DNA of 64,000 bases from Ruegeria sp. SCSIO 43209 (GTDB lineage Bacteria; Pseudomonadota; Alphaproteobacteria; Rhodobacterales; Rhodobacteraceae), in contig NZ_CP065359.1 in the NCBI RefSeq assembly GCF_019904295.1, forward strand, positions 1,327,001 through 1,391,000, read 5' to 3'. The position numbers and the translations under genes were made by a program. The notes under the pieces were generated by a model. The model was not told where the DNA came from. It saw only the letters and a program-made list of their open reading frames with translations, and searched no databases. Below, piece by piece: positions 52,015-59,682 of this stretch (position 1 is its first letter; each line of letters starts with the position of its first letter).

Positions 52015-52839
52015 TTACGGATACAGCTTTCGCATGTGTTCCGTGTATTCTGGCGTTCCCCATTTTGGGGCGCGAATTAGTGATTTTCGCTTAGGTCGCG
52101 CCTTTGGGCGCCTAGGTCCCTTTATGGTCCCTAGTTCCGGCAGTTTTGAGCGGCGTTGCCCCTCTTTTTCTACCCACTTTTTGAAGTTCTTTACCGCATC
52201 GGCCCCCGCTATCGGGATGCCGATTATTGAGCCAAGTAAATCGCCATAGCGTTGCTCAAACTTTTCGGCGTCATCGAACTTATCTCGATCAAGCTCGAAG
52301 TCTCCGCCGCCAACCCGGAGATTACCCCCAGCAGGAACAGTACCCCCACTGTTATCATGATCGCCTTGAGCATTTGAACCTCGTTGATAAATACCGCCAT
52401 CCGGCACATTCAACTTATGCTCTTCATTGGCTTTTTCCAAGCGCTGTCTTTCAAGTTCCAGTCCAGCGCGTTCTGCCTGAAGGGCTTCGACCCCCAAAAG
52501 GGTATCTGAGGCTGCGGCCAAATGGTTGATGCGTTTTGACGACATGACGCCGCCTGTTACGGCCGATGATCCGCCGCCCGAATAGGCGTCAGGGGCACCG
52601 CCCAAGGGGTTGAACCCGGCCTTTTCCATGCCTTTACGCATGAGGCCCCATTTTTCGAGTTCCCATTGCTTTTGGCCTTGCCGTGCACGATTGAAAGCCT
52701 TCTTTGCGAAAGCGTCGTTTAGCTTGGCCATCCAACGGGTGTCGCTCTTGTCGAGACGATCACCTTTGCCGCCAAATAGTCCCTTAATGCCTTGGGCGGC
52801 ACTAAGGGCTATTCCGGCCCCCTCTAGGAAGCCGACCAT
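52015..52839 (-). CDS. Microvirus DNA pilot protein (VP2, H-like)
   Basis: A 274-residue minor virion protein that forms the tube for DNA injection. The N-terminal stretch has a small Gly/Ala-rich hydrophobic segment (FLEGAGIALSAAQGIKGLFGG). Then comes the hallmark VP2 motif WGLMRKGMEKAGFNPLGGAPDAYSGG (about residues 64-89) and a coiled-coil segment (LQAERAGLELERQRLEKANEEHK). The C-terminal tail is basic (RRPKARPKRKSLIRAPKWG). AGGAGG, located in the end of the 40-aa ORF, is seven bases before the ATG. A second ORF is embedded in another frame at 52224-52373. Confidence 0.92.
   Translation of the reverse strand: MVGFLEGAGIALSAAQGIKGLFGGKGDRLDKSDTRWMAKLNDAFAKKAFNRARQGQKQWELEKWGLMRKGMEKAGFNPLGGAPDAYSGGGSSAVTGGVMSSKRINHLAAASDTLLGVEALQAERAGLELERQRLEKANEEHKLNVPDGGIYQRGSNAQGDHDNSGGTVPAGGNLRVGGGDFELDRDKFDDAEKFEQRYGDLLGSIIGIPIAGADAVKNFKKWVEKEGQRRSKLPELGTIKGPRRPKARPKRKSLIRAPKWGTPEYTEHMRKLYP
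52224..52373 (-). CDS. Embedded membrane-helix ORF in VP2, lysis-gene candidate
   Basis: A 49-codon ORF in the +1 frame inside VP2, on the same strand. It has a single strong N-terminal membrane helix (MLKAIMITVGVLFLLG, then VISGLAAE) and a polar Ser-rich tail (SSLIEISSMTPKS). GAGG lies five bases before the ATG, a proper Shine-Dalgarno. The lysis gene E of phiX174 is likewise a small membrane protein embedded in another gene in a different frame. The host gene here is Gly-rich, and +1 frames of Gly codons can give hydrophobic codons by chance, so this remains a candidate. A longer start at 52409 exists without a ribosome site. Confidence 0.45.
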   Translation of the reverse strand: MLKAIMITVGVLFLLGVISGLAAETSSLIEISSMTPKSLSNAMAIYLAQ

Positions 52840-52962
52840 TTAGAAGCCTCCTGAACAGAAGGCTTGAAAGACGTGCGGTTGCAGGGTAGCTACCAAGCCA
52901 CCGGCAATACCAGCAATGACAGGGATCATTGCTTTTGCGCTGATTTCCTTTGCCTTTGACAT
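52840..52962 (-). CDS. 40-aa hydrophobic phage protein before VP2
   Basis: MSKAKEISAKAMIPVIAGIA onward: a basic start, then one Gly/Ala-rich hydrophobic helix, and a short tail ending FCSGGF. GGAG lies nine bases before the ATG, and its last codons contain the strong AGGAGG of VP2; VP2 starts directly after the TAA. First gene of the phage operon, 28 bases from attR. It could be a small virion or membrane protein. No family recognised. Confidence 0.7.
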   Translation of the reverse strand: MSKAKEISAKAMIPVIAGIAGGLVATLQPHVFQAFCSGGF

Positions 52963-52989
52963 ACCTGTTTTCTCCACTTGTGGTTTATA

Positions 52990-53017
52990 AAGTGGGATAA
53001 TCGGTATTATGTATAAT
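52990..53017. repeat. attR, dif-like XerCD site
   Basis: The XerC-type arm AAGTGGGATAA, core TCGGTA and XerD-type arm TTATGTATAAT. The right arm is close to E. coli dif (TTATGTTAAAT) and should be chromosomal, the left arm phage-derived. Joining the left arm of attL with this right arm gives a good dif site for the empty chromosome. Confidence 0.8.
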
Positions 53018-53029
53018 ACGTAGCGAGCG

Positions 53030-53063
53030 AGCCACGACTATAGAACACACATTGGTCGTGGCT
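53030..53063. repeat. Inverted repeat between attR and the SDR gene
   Basis: The perfect arms AGCCACGAC (53030-53038) and GTCGTGGCT (53055-53063) are 16 bases apart. It lies in chromosomal sequence 13 bases from attR and 48 bases before the SDR start. It may be an operator for that gene or part of the terminus region. Confidence 0.45.
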
Positions 53064-53110
53064 TGCCAATATGTTACGCTGTGTTTGAGAAGTAAGACAC
53101 GAGCTATGCA

Positions 53111-53878
53111 ATGGTTCTGATTGGGAAGACCGTCGTCATCACTGGCGCTGCAAATGGCATAGGTAAAGGTCTTGCCAAGCGGTTCTCAGAAGAAGGTGCG
53201 CATGTAGTCTGCGCCGATATCGACCTTGCCGGCGCGCAGGCCGTGGCGGCGCAAATTGGCGGTGATGCACTCAGCTGTGATGTGTCCAAGGAAAGTGATA
53301 TTCGAAATCTGATTGAGACTGTCGAGGATACGATCGCTCCGATTGATTTATTCTGTGCCAATGCGGGAATACTCACCTTAGGTGGATTTGAAGTGCCGGA
53401 TGCTGAATGGGACCGCATCTGGCAGATCAACGTGATGTCTCATGTCTGGACCGCGCGGCACCTGGTCCCAAGGATGGTTGCGCGTGGTGGTGGTTATTTG
53501 ATGATCACAGCATCAGCGGCTGGATTGCTCAATCAACCCGGCGCAGCCCCTTATGGCGTAACCAAACATGCGGCTGTGGGTTTTGCTGAATGGGTTGCGA
53601 TGACCTATGGCGATAAAGGTCTCAGGGTTTCGGTTCTGTGTCCACAGGCCGTTCGGTCGGAGATGATACGTGGACATGAGGATTCGGTCGCCGCGATTGA
53701 CGGAATAATTGAACCTGATGAGGTCGCCCAAGCCTGTGTCGAGGCGCTGGCGGATGAACGTTTTTTGATTCTTCCGCATCCACAAGTGCTTGACTATATG
53801 CGTTTAAAAACAGAAGACTACGACCGATGGTTAGGTGGAATGATGAAGCTTAATCAAAGGTTTGCTGACAGTTCTTAG
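53111..53878 (+). CDS. Short-chain dehydrogenase/reductase
   Basis: A 255-residue Rossmann-fold oxidoreductase with the NAD(P) motif TGAANGIG (11-18), CANAG in the centre and the active-site YGVTK after a Ser in TASAAG. ADID after the second strand suggests NAD over NADP. The substrate is not predictable. First chromosomal gene right of the prophage; its 3' end overlaps the convergent thioesterase gene by four bases. Confidence 0.92.
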   Translation: MVLIGKTVVITGAANGIGKGLAKRFSEEGAHVVCADIDLAGAQAVAAQIGGDALSCDVSKESDIRNLIETVEDTIAPIDLFCANAGILTLGGFEVPDAEWDRIWQINVMSHVWTARHLVPRMVARGGGYLMITASAAGLLNQPGAAPYGVTKHAAVGFAEWVAMTYGDKGLRVSVLCPQAVRSEMIRGHEDSVAAIDGIIEPDEVAQACVEALADERFLILPHPQVLDYMRLKTEDYDRWLGGMMKLNQRFADSS

Positions 53879-54741
53879 CGCGGTTTCCGTCTTCTGAGCA
53901 GGCCTTCTTGCGCGACGGATGCAACCAGTTTGCCATCCTGCGAGAAGATCGAACCCCGATTGAAGCTGCGCCCCTGCCCTGTCCACGGCGACTCCATCGA
54001 ATACAGATGCCAGTTTTGAAACTGCACGGGTGCATGAAACCAGATGGCATGGTCCAGACTGGCCCCATCAATTTCACCAGTGAACCAGCTCAGCCCATGG
54101 GGCCGCATTCCGGAACTGAGCAAGCTCATATCCGAGGCATAGGCCAATAGAAGATGTTGTGTGACGGTGTCCGCGTGGTTCGCTGCGCCCATGCGAAACC
54201 AGACGTGGTTCTTGTCATCTGCCTTGGCGGGTGCAAACAGGTCCAGCGGATCTATTTCGCGCACTTCGATCGGGCGCTCGCGCAGCAATTCAGCTTTCAG
54301 CTTTTCGGGAACGCGATCCAGGTATTTTTCGCGCAATTCGTCACGCGATGGATGGTGCTCGGGCGCTTGAACGTCCGGAATCGGATGCTGATGTTCCCAT
54401 CCGTCATCCTGCTTGTGAAACGAGGCCGACATGTTCAAAATTTGCTTGCCATGCTGGATCGCAACCACGCGGCGGGTTGTAAAAGAACCACCATCGCGCG
54501 CGCGATCCACTTGATATATAACCGGAATTGACGGATCTCCGGGCCTTATGAAATAGGCATGCAAGGAATGGCATAGACGATCCTCGACCGTCCTGTACGC
54601 TGCCGCAAGCGCTTGCGCGATCACCTGCCCGCCGAAGATACGCGTTGGTGTCTCGCCACCAGATCCGGTTCCGCGAAACAAATCGACCTCAAGCGGTTCG
54701 ATATTCAGCAGATCAAGCAATATGCGTTCGGCTTCGGTCAT
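53875..54741 (-). CDS. tesB: Acyl-CoA thioesterase II (TesB)
   Basis: A 288-residue double-hotdog thioesterase that hydrolyses medium- and long-chain acyl-CoA. The start is the ATG of MTEAERILLDLLNIEPLE, with GGAGAG eight bases before; a longer in-frame form (to 54816) lacks family support. FGGQVIAQALAAAYRTV, SLHAYFIRPGDPSIPVIYQVDRARDGGSFTTRRV and LDHAIWFHAPVQFQNWHLYSMESPWTGQGRSFNRGSIF match TesB, including the Asp/Thr/Gln active-site region. Part of an acyl-CoA-type gene group on this side of the prophage. Confidence 0.93.
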   Translation of the reverse strand: MTEAERILLDLLNIEPLEVDLFRGTGSGGETPTRIFGGQVIAQALAAAYRTVEDRLCHSLHAYFIRPGDPSIPVIYQVDRARDGGSFTTRRVVAIQHGKQILNMSASFHKQDDGWEHQHPIPDVQAPEHHPSRDELREKYLDRVPEKLKAELLRERPIEVREIDPLDLFAPAKADDKNHVWFRMGAANHADTVTQHLLLAYASDMSLLSSGMRPHGLSWFTGEIDGASLDHAIWFHAPVQFQNWHLYSMESPWTGQGRSFNRGSIFSQDGKLVASVAQEGLLRRRKPR

Positions 54742-54790
54742 TCGGGGCTCTCCGGCGTCTTGGCCTTTTCCGGTATCACTCAAACACCGA

Positions 54791-56008
54791 TCATTCAACG
54801 AGCGCCGCGTGAACAAGCGCCTTTAACTCGGCTCGGGATGGATAAGAGCTGGATGGCGAGAGCTGTGTAAAAAACACTGTTGAAAGCGCGTTGACCGGAT
54901 CGATCCAGAAATAGGTGGAGGCCATCCCGCCCCAGCCATAGTCGCCAACCGAGCTTGGGGCTCGGGTGCGCGCCGGGTTCAGTACCACCGCGCCTCCGAT
55001 GCCAAAGCCTGTGCCTTCCATGGGTTGCTCTGCAAAGCTTTGTGGACCCATGGATGCAATATCGTCCGGTAAATGGTTGCGAAACATGAATTCTACAGTC
55101 TTCGGCCCGAGCAATCGCGCGCCATTTGCGGTTCCTTTGTTTCGCAACATCTCGGCGAACTTGCTGTAATCGTCGATGGTACTGATCAATCCGCCACCGC
55201 CAGAAAAGGTCGTTGCCGCCTCAAACGGGGACTCTCCGGCCCGATCCACCAACCGCAATGTTTCGCCACCCGATTTTGCGGCATTCAGCGCCATGGCATC
55301 GCCTTCGAGCGGGGTGTAGAGCGAGGCAAATCGGTCCCCTGCCCCTTCAGGCACTGAAAACGCGGTTTCACTCATCCCAAGTGGTCGAAAGATGTGTTCT
55401 GTCAGAAACACGTCCAGCGGTTTGCCTGATACAACTTCTATCACGCGGCCAATCACGTCGATACCGACCGAGTACTCCCAGCGACTGCCTGGCTGAAAAG
55501 CCAGCGGCAACCCTGCCAGCACTTTAACCCGATCCGCCAGCGGGCCTTGTTTCGGGGAAAAGATCAGATCGAGCTCATCCATGGCCATTGGCAAAAGACC
55601 GGGATTGAACGGGTAGCTCAGCCCGCTGGTGTGCGTCAGCAATTGATGCAAGCTGGGCGTCGGCGCGTCCTCGGTCTGGTTCAACTGCGTTGCACCCGGG
55701 ACCAAAGCTTGCATCGTTGCAAACTCTGGCAGGAAATCGGAAACCGGGGCATCTAGATGAAACAACCCTTGTTCCACCAACATCATCAAAGCAACGGACG
55801 TCACAGGCTTAGTCATCGAATAGATCCGAACCAGGCTGTCGCGCTGGAACGCGAGGTCGGTTTCAATGCAGCGGCGGCCACATGCGTGAAAGAATGCCTC
55901 TTGCCCGTTCTGGTGGATCAGAAGGGCGCTGCCTGCGTATTTCCTCTGCTCCACATATCGGTGCATCCAATTGTGGATGTCGGTCTGCGCGGTCGGATCA
56001 AATCCCAT
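54791..56008 (-). CDS. Serine hydrolase of the beta-lactamase/class C family
   Basis: A 405-residue protein with the penicillin-binding-protein/beta-lactamase fold: SMTK at residues 64-67 (nucleophile Ser64), Y179-S180 as the second motif (WEYSVG) and a late GGMAST-type region (WGGMASTYFWIDP). No signal peptide, so it is cytoplasmic and probably an esterase (EstB-like) or related hydrolase, not an antibiotic-destroying enzyme. It lies between tesB and a phosphotransferase gene, all on the minus strand. Confidence 0.88.
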   Translation of the reverse strand: MGFDPTAQTDIHNWMHRYVEQRKYAGSALLIHQNGQEAFFHACGRRCIETDLAFQRDSLVRIYSMTKPVTSVALMMLVEQGLFHLDAPVSDFLPEFATMQALVPGATQLNQTEDAPTPSLHQLLTHTSGLSYPFNPGLLPMAMDELDLIFSPKQGPLADRVKVLAGLPLAFQPGSRWEYSVGIDVIGRVIEVVSGKPLDVFLTEHIFRPLGMSETAFSVPEGAGDRFASLYTPLEGDAMALNAAKSGGETLRLVDRAGESPFEAATTFSGGGGLISTIDDYSKFAEMLRNKGTANGARLLGPKTVEFMFRNHLPDDIASMGPQSFAEQPMEGTGFGIGGAVVLNPARTRAPSSVGDYGWGGMASTYFWIDPVNALSTVFFTQLSPSSSYPSRAELKALVHAALVE

Positions 56009-56115
56009 GAGGCAACTCCATCTTAATCAGGCCGATCTTGCCTTCGTGAGATCCGAGGCAACAGCGAATTCTGCTGATTTTTGCTGGATTTGTTGAAGGG
56101 CGCCGAGAATACTGC

Positions 56116-57147
56116 CTACGTTTTTTGCAGCGCAGATAATCCGTTTTGGGCGAAGACCGGCACATAGGCACCGAAAGCCTTAGCGCGTGCCGGGTCTGAC
56201 GCGTTTCCATCCAAGGCCCGCTTGTAGACACCTTGCAGAATACCGGCCATCCGAAAGAAGTTAAAAGCAAGGTAGAAGCCAAAATTCTCAATCCCCGTTA
56301 GGCCGCGGCGCGCGCAATACTCGGTGATGAAGTCCTGATCGGACGGCAGCCCGAGGCTTAACCGATCTACGCCAGCCAACCCCCGACCCTCCTTGCCCGG
56401 GGGCAGCTGCCACTGCATGATGACGGCCGCCAGGTCGGCATATGGATGGCCGATGGTCGATAGCTCCCAATCCAGCACTCCGATGCAGGCGGTGCCATGC
56501 GCCTCGAACATAAGATTGTCGATGCGGTAATCCCCATGAACCAGTGTTCTTTGATTATCATCCTCGGGGATCTGGCGCTCAAGCCCGGCGATCAGCTGAT
56601 CCATCTCGGCGATTTTTTCGGTCTCAGAGGCGCGATATTGTTTGGTCCAGCGAGCAATTTGCCGCTCGAAATAGTTGCCTGGAGGTCCGAAATCCGAAAG
56701 ACCCACCGCATCGATATCGACCATGTGCAGTTCGGCCAGTACGCGGTTCATCTCTTTCAGCACACCCGTGCGCGTCGCATTGTTTTCGCCTTTCATGACA
56801 GGGTCGACAAATGTGCGCCCTTTCAGATGCTCCATCACGTAAAAGGCAGAGCCTATGACGCTGTCATCTTCACAAAGCAGATGTACTTGCGGGACGGGCA
56901 CTTTGCTACCAGCCAGCGCTGCTTGTACGCGAAATTCCCGATCCACTGCATGTGCGGATTTCAGCAATATGCCCGGCGGCTTGCGTCTCAGAACATAGGA
57001 TTTGGCCGGCGTACGCAGCAGATAGGTTGGGTTCGACTGACCCACGGTGAATTTTGTAGCTTCAAGAGGGCCATGATACCCAACAAGATGCGTGTTTAGA
57101 TAAGCGTCGACGGACTTGATATCCAAAGTGTTTTCAGTGTGTGTCAT
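56116..57147 (-). CDS. Phosphotransferase family protein (APH/ACAD10-like)
   Basis: A 343-residue kinase-fold protein. The Brenner motif is LVHGDYRIDNLMF, the metal motif GVLDWELSTIGHPYADLA. It belongs to the APH family branch similar to the kinase domain of human ACAD10, often found with acyl-CoA dehydrogenases and thought to phosphorylate hydroxyacyl-CoA-type compounds. Here it is next to SDR, thioesterase and serine hydrolase genes, in keeping with acyl-CoA chemistry. It lies 27 bases after the SDR gene at 57.2 kb. Confidence 0.9.
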   Translation of the reverse strand: MTHTENTLDIKSVDAYLNTHLVGYHGPLEATKFTVGQSNPTYLLRTPAKSYVLRRKPPGILLKSAHAVDREFRVQAALAGSKVPVPQVHLLCEDDSVIGSAFYVMEHLKGRTFVDPVMKGENNATRTGVLKEMNRVLAELHMVDIDAVGLSDFGPPGNYFERQIARWTKQYRASETEKIAEMDQLIAGLERQIPEDDNQRTLVHGDYRIDNLMFEAHGTACIGVLDWELSTIGHPYADLAAVIMQWQLPPGKEGRGLAGVDRLSLGLPSDQDFITEYCARRGLTGIENFGFYLAFNFFRMAGILQGVYKRALDGNASDPARAKAFGAYVPVFAQNGLSALQKT

Positions 57148-57174
57148 ATATTCAGCCTGCGTATGAACCCACGG

Positions 57175-57993
57175 CTAAAGGGCATCGGCAAAGATATTGC
57201 CACCGGTCTGCACATTTATCCCGCCGGAGACAGGGATGACCGCGCCAGTGACATAGCTGCCTCCGCGACCGCATAGAAACAACATGCAACCAGCGATATC
57301 CTCGGCCTGGCCAACCCGGCCCAGTGGAACACCTTTGCCGACGCGCGCGCGCTTGGTTTCGTCTTCGGTGGCAAAGGCCGTCATGCGCGATACGAATGGT
57401 CCCGGGGCCAGCGCATTCACCGTGACTCTGTATGGTGCCAATTCTTTAGCCATGATTTTGGACAGGTGAATAACCGCCGCTTTGGACGCGGAATAGCTGT
57501 AGGCCCCGTCACCCATCGGAACTTCACCCATGACCGAACCTACATTGATGACCCGCGCAGGATCCTCGTCGGTTGCGGATTTCATCAGAAGTGGCAGCAA
57601 TTTTTGGGTCAGATCAAATACGCCTGCGACATTAACCGACATGACTTTGTCCCAAGCGAAATGAGGGAACTGCCCCATCGGCGCGCCCCAAGACACACCT
57701 GCATTATTCATCAGTATATCAATCGCTTGAGTGCGGTTTTTGACTTCATCCACCAGCGCATCTACACCCGCCTCACTGCTGATGTCGCCAGCAAACCCTT
57801 CGGCCGAACCTGGCGCGTCCAGAGCGTTCAACTCTGTTGCAACCTCCTCGCATGCCTCGCCTTTGCGAGAAGCGATCAGCACATGCGCCCCGGCACGTAC
57901 CAACGCCTCGGCCGCCATTCGGCCGATACCGGTGGCACCCCCAGTTACCAGTGCCGTCTTTCCACTGAGCGAAAACAAAGTCTCGGGCGTCAT
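57175..57993 (-). CDS. Short-chain dehydrogenase/reductase
   Basis: A 272-residue SDR. The start is the ATG of MTPETLFSLSGKTALVTG; earlier in-frame codons run into the divergent gene's promoter. TGGATGIG is the cofactor loop, MNNAGVSWGAP the central motif, YSYSASK the active site, and VIPVSGGINV near the end is typical of the FabG-like class. ASRKGE after strand 2 (Ser-Arg) suggests NADPH. First gene of the minus-strand cluster that includes the phosphotransferase, serine hydrolase and tesB. Confidence 0.92.
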   Translation of the reverse strand: MTPETLFSLSGKTALVTGGATGIGRMAAEALVRAGAHVLIASRKGEACEEVATELNALDAPGSAEGFAGDISSEAGVDALVDEVKNRTQAIDILMNNAGVSWGAPMGQFPHFAWDKVMSVNVAGVFDLTQKLLPLLMKSATDEDPARVINVGSVMGEVPMGDGAYSYSASKAAVIHLSKIMAKELAPYRVTVNALAPGPFVSRMTAFATEDETKRARVGKGVPLGRVGQAEDIAGCMLFLCGRGGSYVTGAVIPVSGGINVQTGGNIFADAL

Positions 57994-58101
57994 GTGCACT
58001 CCATTCAGGCGATCTGGGATTCTGGCGTGAGGTCTTCTTGACAATACCTGCTGACAATCCAACGATTTCAAAACAGGTGAAGCAAGAGGCAATTGAAAAA
58101 C

Positions 58102-59103
58102 ATGCAGGCATTACTCAGCGTCACACCAGGCGGCCCCGAGAGTTTGGAACTGACCACCCTGCCCGATCCAACCCCTGAGTCAGATGAAATTGTAATGCGT
58201 ATCCGCGCCGCCGGGGTGAACTTCCCTGATACGCTGATGATCCGGGACCTCTATCAGATAAAACCACCCCGCCCCTTTGCGCCAGGTGGTGAAATCGCCG
58301 GAGAAGTTGTCTCGGTCGGAGAAGGCGTTGCAGACTTCGCGCCTGGTGATCGGGTTCTGGCGCTGACAGGGCACGGAGGGTTCGCCACGCATCTGAAGCT
58401 CAAACCAGCGACTGCCGTCAAGATACCCGACGTGATGCCGTTTGAAGATGCGGCTAGCTTTGTCTTCACCTACGGCACTTCATACCACGCCCTCAAGGAC
58501 CGTGCGCTACTTAAGCCCGGCGAAAAAGTACTTGTTCTGGGGGCCGCCGGTGGCGTTGGGTCTGCGGCGATCGAGCTAGCCAAAGCGATGGGGGCACATG
58601 TGATCGCGGCGGTCTCGTCTGAAGACAAAGCATTGTTTTGCAGAGATATTGGCGCAGACCAGACGCTGATCTATCCACGCGATCTGGACCGCGAAGCGCA
58701 AAAGGCCCTGTCCGCCGAGATAAAGGCACTGGCCCTGGGCGAAGGTGTGGATGTGGTCTACGACGCGGTCGGCGGAGACTACGCTGAGCCCGCCTTGCGA
58801 AGTATGGCATGGGGCGGGCGCTATCTGGTTGTTGGCTTTCCTGCCGGCATCCCCAGCATTCCGCTGAACCTGACTTTGCTCAAGGGCTGTCAGATCGTCG
58901 GGGTGTTCTGGGGTGCGTCCGTATTTCGCGACCCGAAAGGGCACACACAGAACCTGGCCGAGTTGTTCCGCCTATATGGTTCGGGAGAGATTTCACCCCG
59001 TATCAGTGCACGATTTCCGCTAACCCAGGCGGCAAAGGCAATTGGCATGCTCGAACGGCGCGAGGCTCTCGGTAAAGTTGTGGTCACGATGGAAGATAAT
59101 TGA
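58102..59103 (+). CDS. NADPH:quinone oxidoreductase-like, zinc-independent MDR
   Basis: A 333-residue medium-chain reductase of the quinone oxidoreductase type (QorA/CurA-like), without zinc ligands. The N-terminal GroES-like part ends near residue 120; the nucleotide loop is LGAAGGVGSAAIELAKAMGAHVIA; FPAGIPSIPLNLTLLKGCQIVGVFWG is family-typical. A TTG nine bases upstream has a closer GAGG and could also be the start. Divergent from the SDR cluster; perhaps part of the same acyl-CoA or ketone metabolism. Confidence 0.9.
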   Translation: MQALLSVTPGGPESLELTTLPDPTPESDEIVMRIRAAGVNFPDTLMIRDLYQIKPPRPFAPGGEIAGEVVSVGEGVADFAPGDRVLALTGHGGFATHLKLKPATAVKIPDVMPFEDAASFVFTYGTSYHALKDRALLKPGEKVLVLGAAGGVGSAAIELAKAMGAHVIAAVSSEDKALFCRDIGADQTLIYPRDLDREAQKALSAEIKALALGEGVDVVYDAVGGDYAEPALRSMAWGGRYLVVGFPAGIPSIPLNLTLLKGCQIVGVFWGASVFRDPKGHTQNLAELFRLYGSGEISPRISARFPLTQAAKAIGMLERREALGKVVVTMEDN

Positions 59104-59232
59104 ATAGAGGATGGGATTGAGCCGATCCAGCAACCTGCATGCGTCAATGAAGCTCTACCCATAAGAGCGAAGGTCGCTGGACGACCTTTAAATTCATGTT
59201 TATGAAAAAAGGAAGATGGGGACAGTTTGAAT

Positions 59233-59682
59233 ATGCACAATATCCTGGTTCTGAATGGTCCGAACCTGAATTTGCTTGGTACACGGCAACCCGAGGTCTA
59301 CGGCGCAACGACGTTGCAGATGATCGAGGACCTGTGCGTTGCGCATGGTGAAACGCTGGGTCAAAACATAACCCATCTCCAATCCAATCACGAAGGCGCG
59401 CTAATTGATGCGATCCACGCGGCACGCGGCGCTCAGGATGGTATCGTGCTGAATGCAGGCGCATTCACGCATACATCGATTGCGCTGATGGATGCGATAT
59501 CTTCGGCCGAAGTACCCGTGGTCGAAGTTCATTTATCTAACATCCACGCGCGCGAGGCGTTTCGTCACAAATCACATATCGCACCAGTCGCGATTGGACA
59601 GATCTGTGGTTTTGGCGCGCAAAGCTATGTTCTTGCACTGAACGCGATTGCCGCGCATCTGGCTGAGAGGGACACAGGATGA
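59233..59682 (+). CDS. aroQ: 3-dehydroquinate dehydratase, type II
   Basis: A 149-residue cytoplasmic enzyme of the shikimate pathway (dehydroquinate to dehydroshikimate). NLNLLGTRQPEVYG holds the active-site Tyr23; LQSNHEGALID and VEVHLSNIHAREAFRHKS (His100) complete the site. The start is the ATG of MHNILVLNGPN, a family-typical beginning. It overlaps the LuxR gene by four bases, so both are made from one message. Confidence 0.96.
   Translation: MHNILVLNGPNLNLLGTRQPEVYGATTLQMIEDLCVAHGETLGQNITHLQSNHEGALIDAIHAARGAQDGIVLNAGAFTHTSIALMDAISSAEVPVVEVHLSNIHAREAFRHKSHIAPVAIGQICGFGAQSYVLALNAIAAHLAERDTG

Larger units (their letters stand above)
46439..53017 (-). mobile_element. Integrated microvirus (Microviridae) prophage
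   Basis: A complete ssDNA-phage genome of about 6,551 bp (core to core). The minus strand encodes VP2, VP1 (major capsid), a 175-aa protein, an M15 peptidase, a 127-aa protein and a HUH replication initiator, the full gene set of a Microviridae phage. It has no integrase; both ends are dif-like sites, so host XerC/XerD must have done the integration, as known for Microviridae prophages of Bacteroidetes and enterobacteria. All main genes have intact frames, so it may still be active. The size is at the upper end for the family. Two small genes point the other way, which is unusual. Confidence 0.93.

Noticed and set aside
46439..53017. Inovirus, satellite or plasmid-type integrated element as alternative
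   Set aside because: VP1, VP2 and the VP4-type HUH protein are microvirus genes; no Zot-like ATPase, no plasmid partition or mobilisation genes are present.
54791..56008. Antibiotic-resistance beta-lactamase
   Set aside because: Has the SxxK fold motif but no signal peptide and an esterase-like context; a resistance role is not supported.
56116..57147. Aminoglycoside phosphotransferase (resistance)
   Set aside because: The sequence is of the ACAD10-like branch and sits among acyl-CoA genes; a resistance call is not justified.
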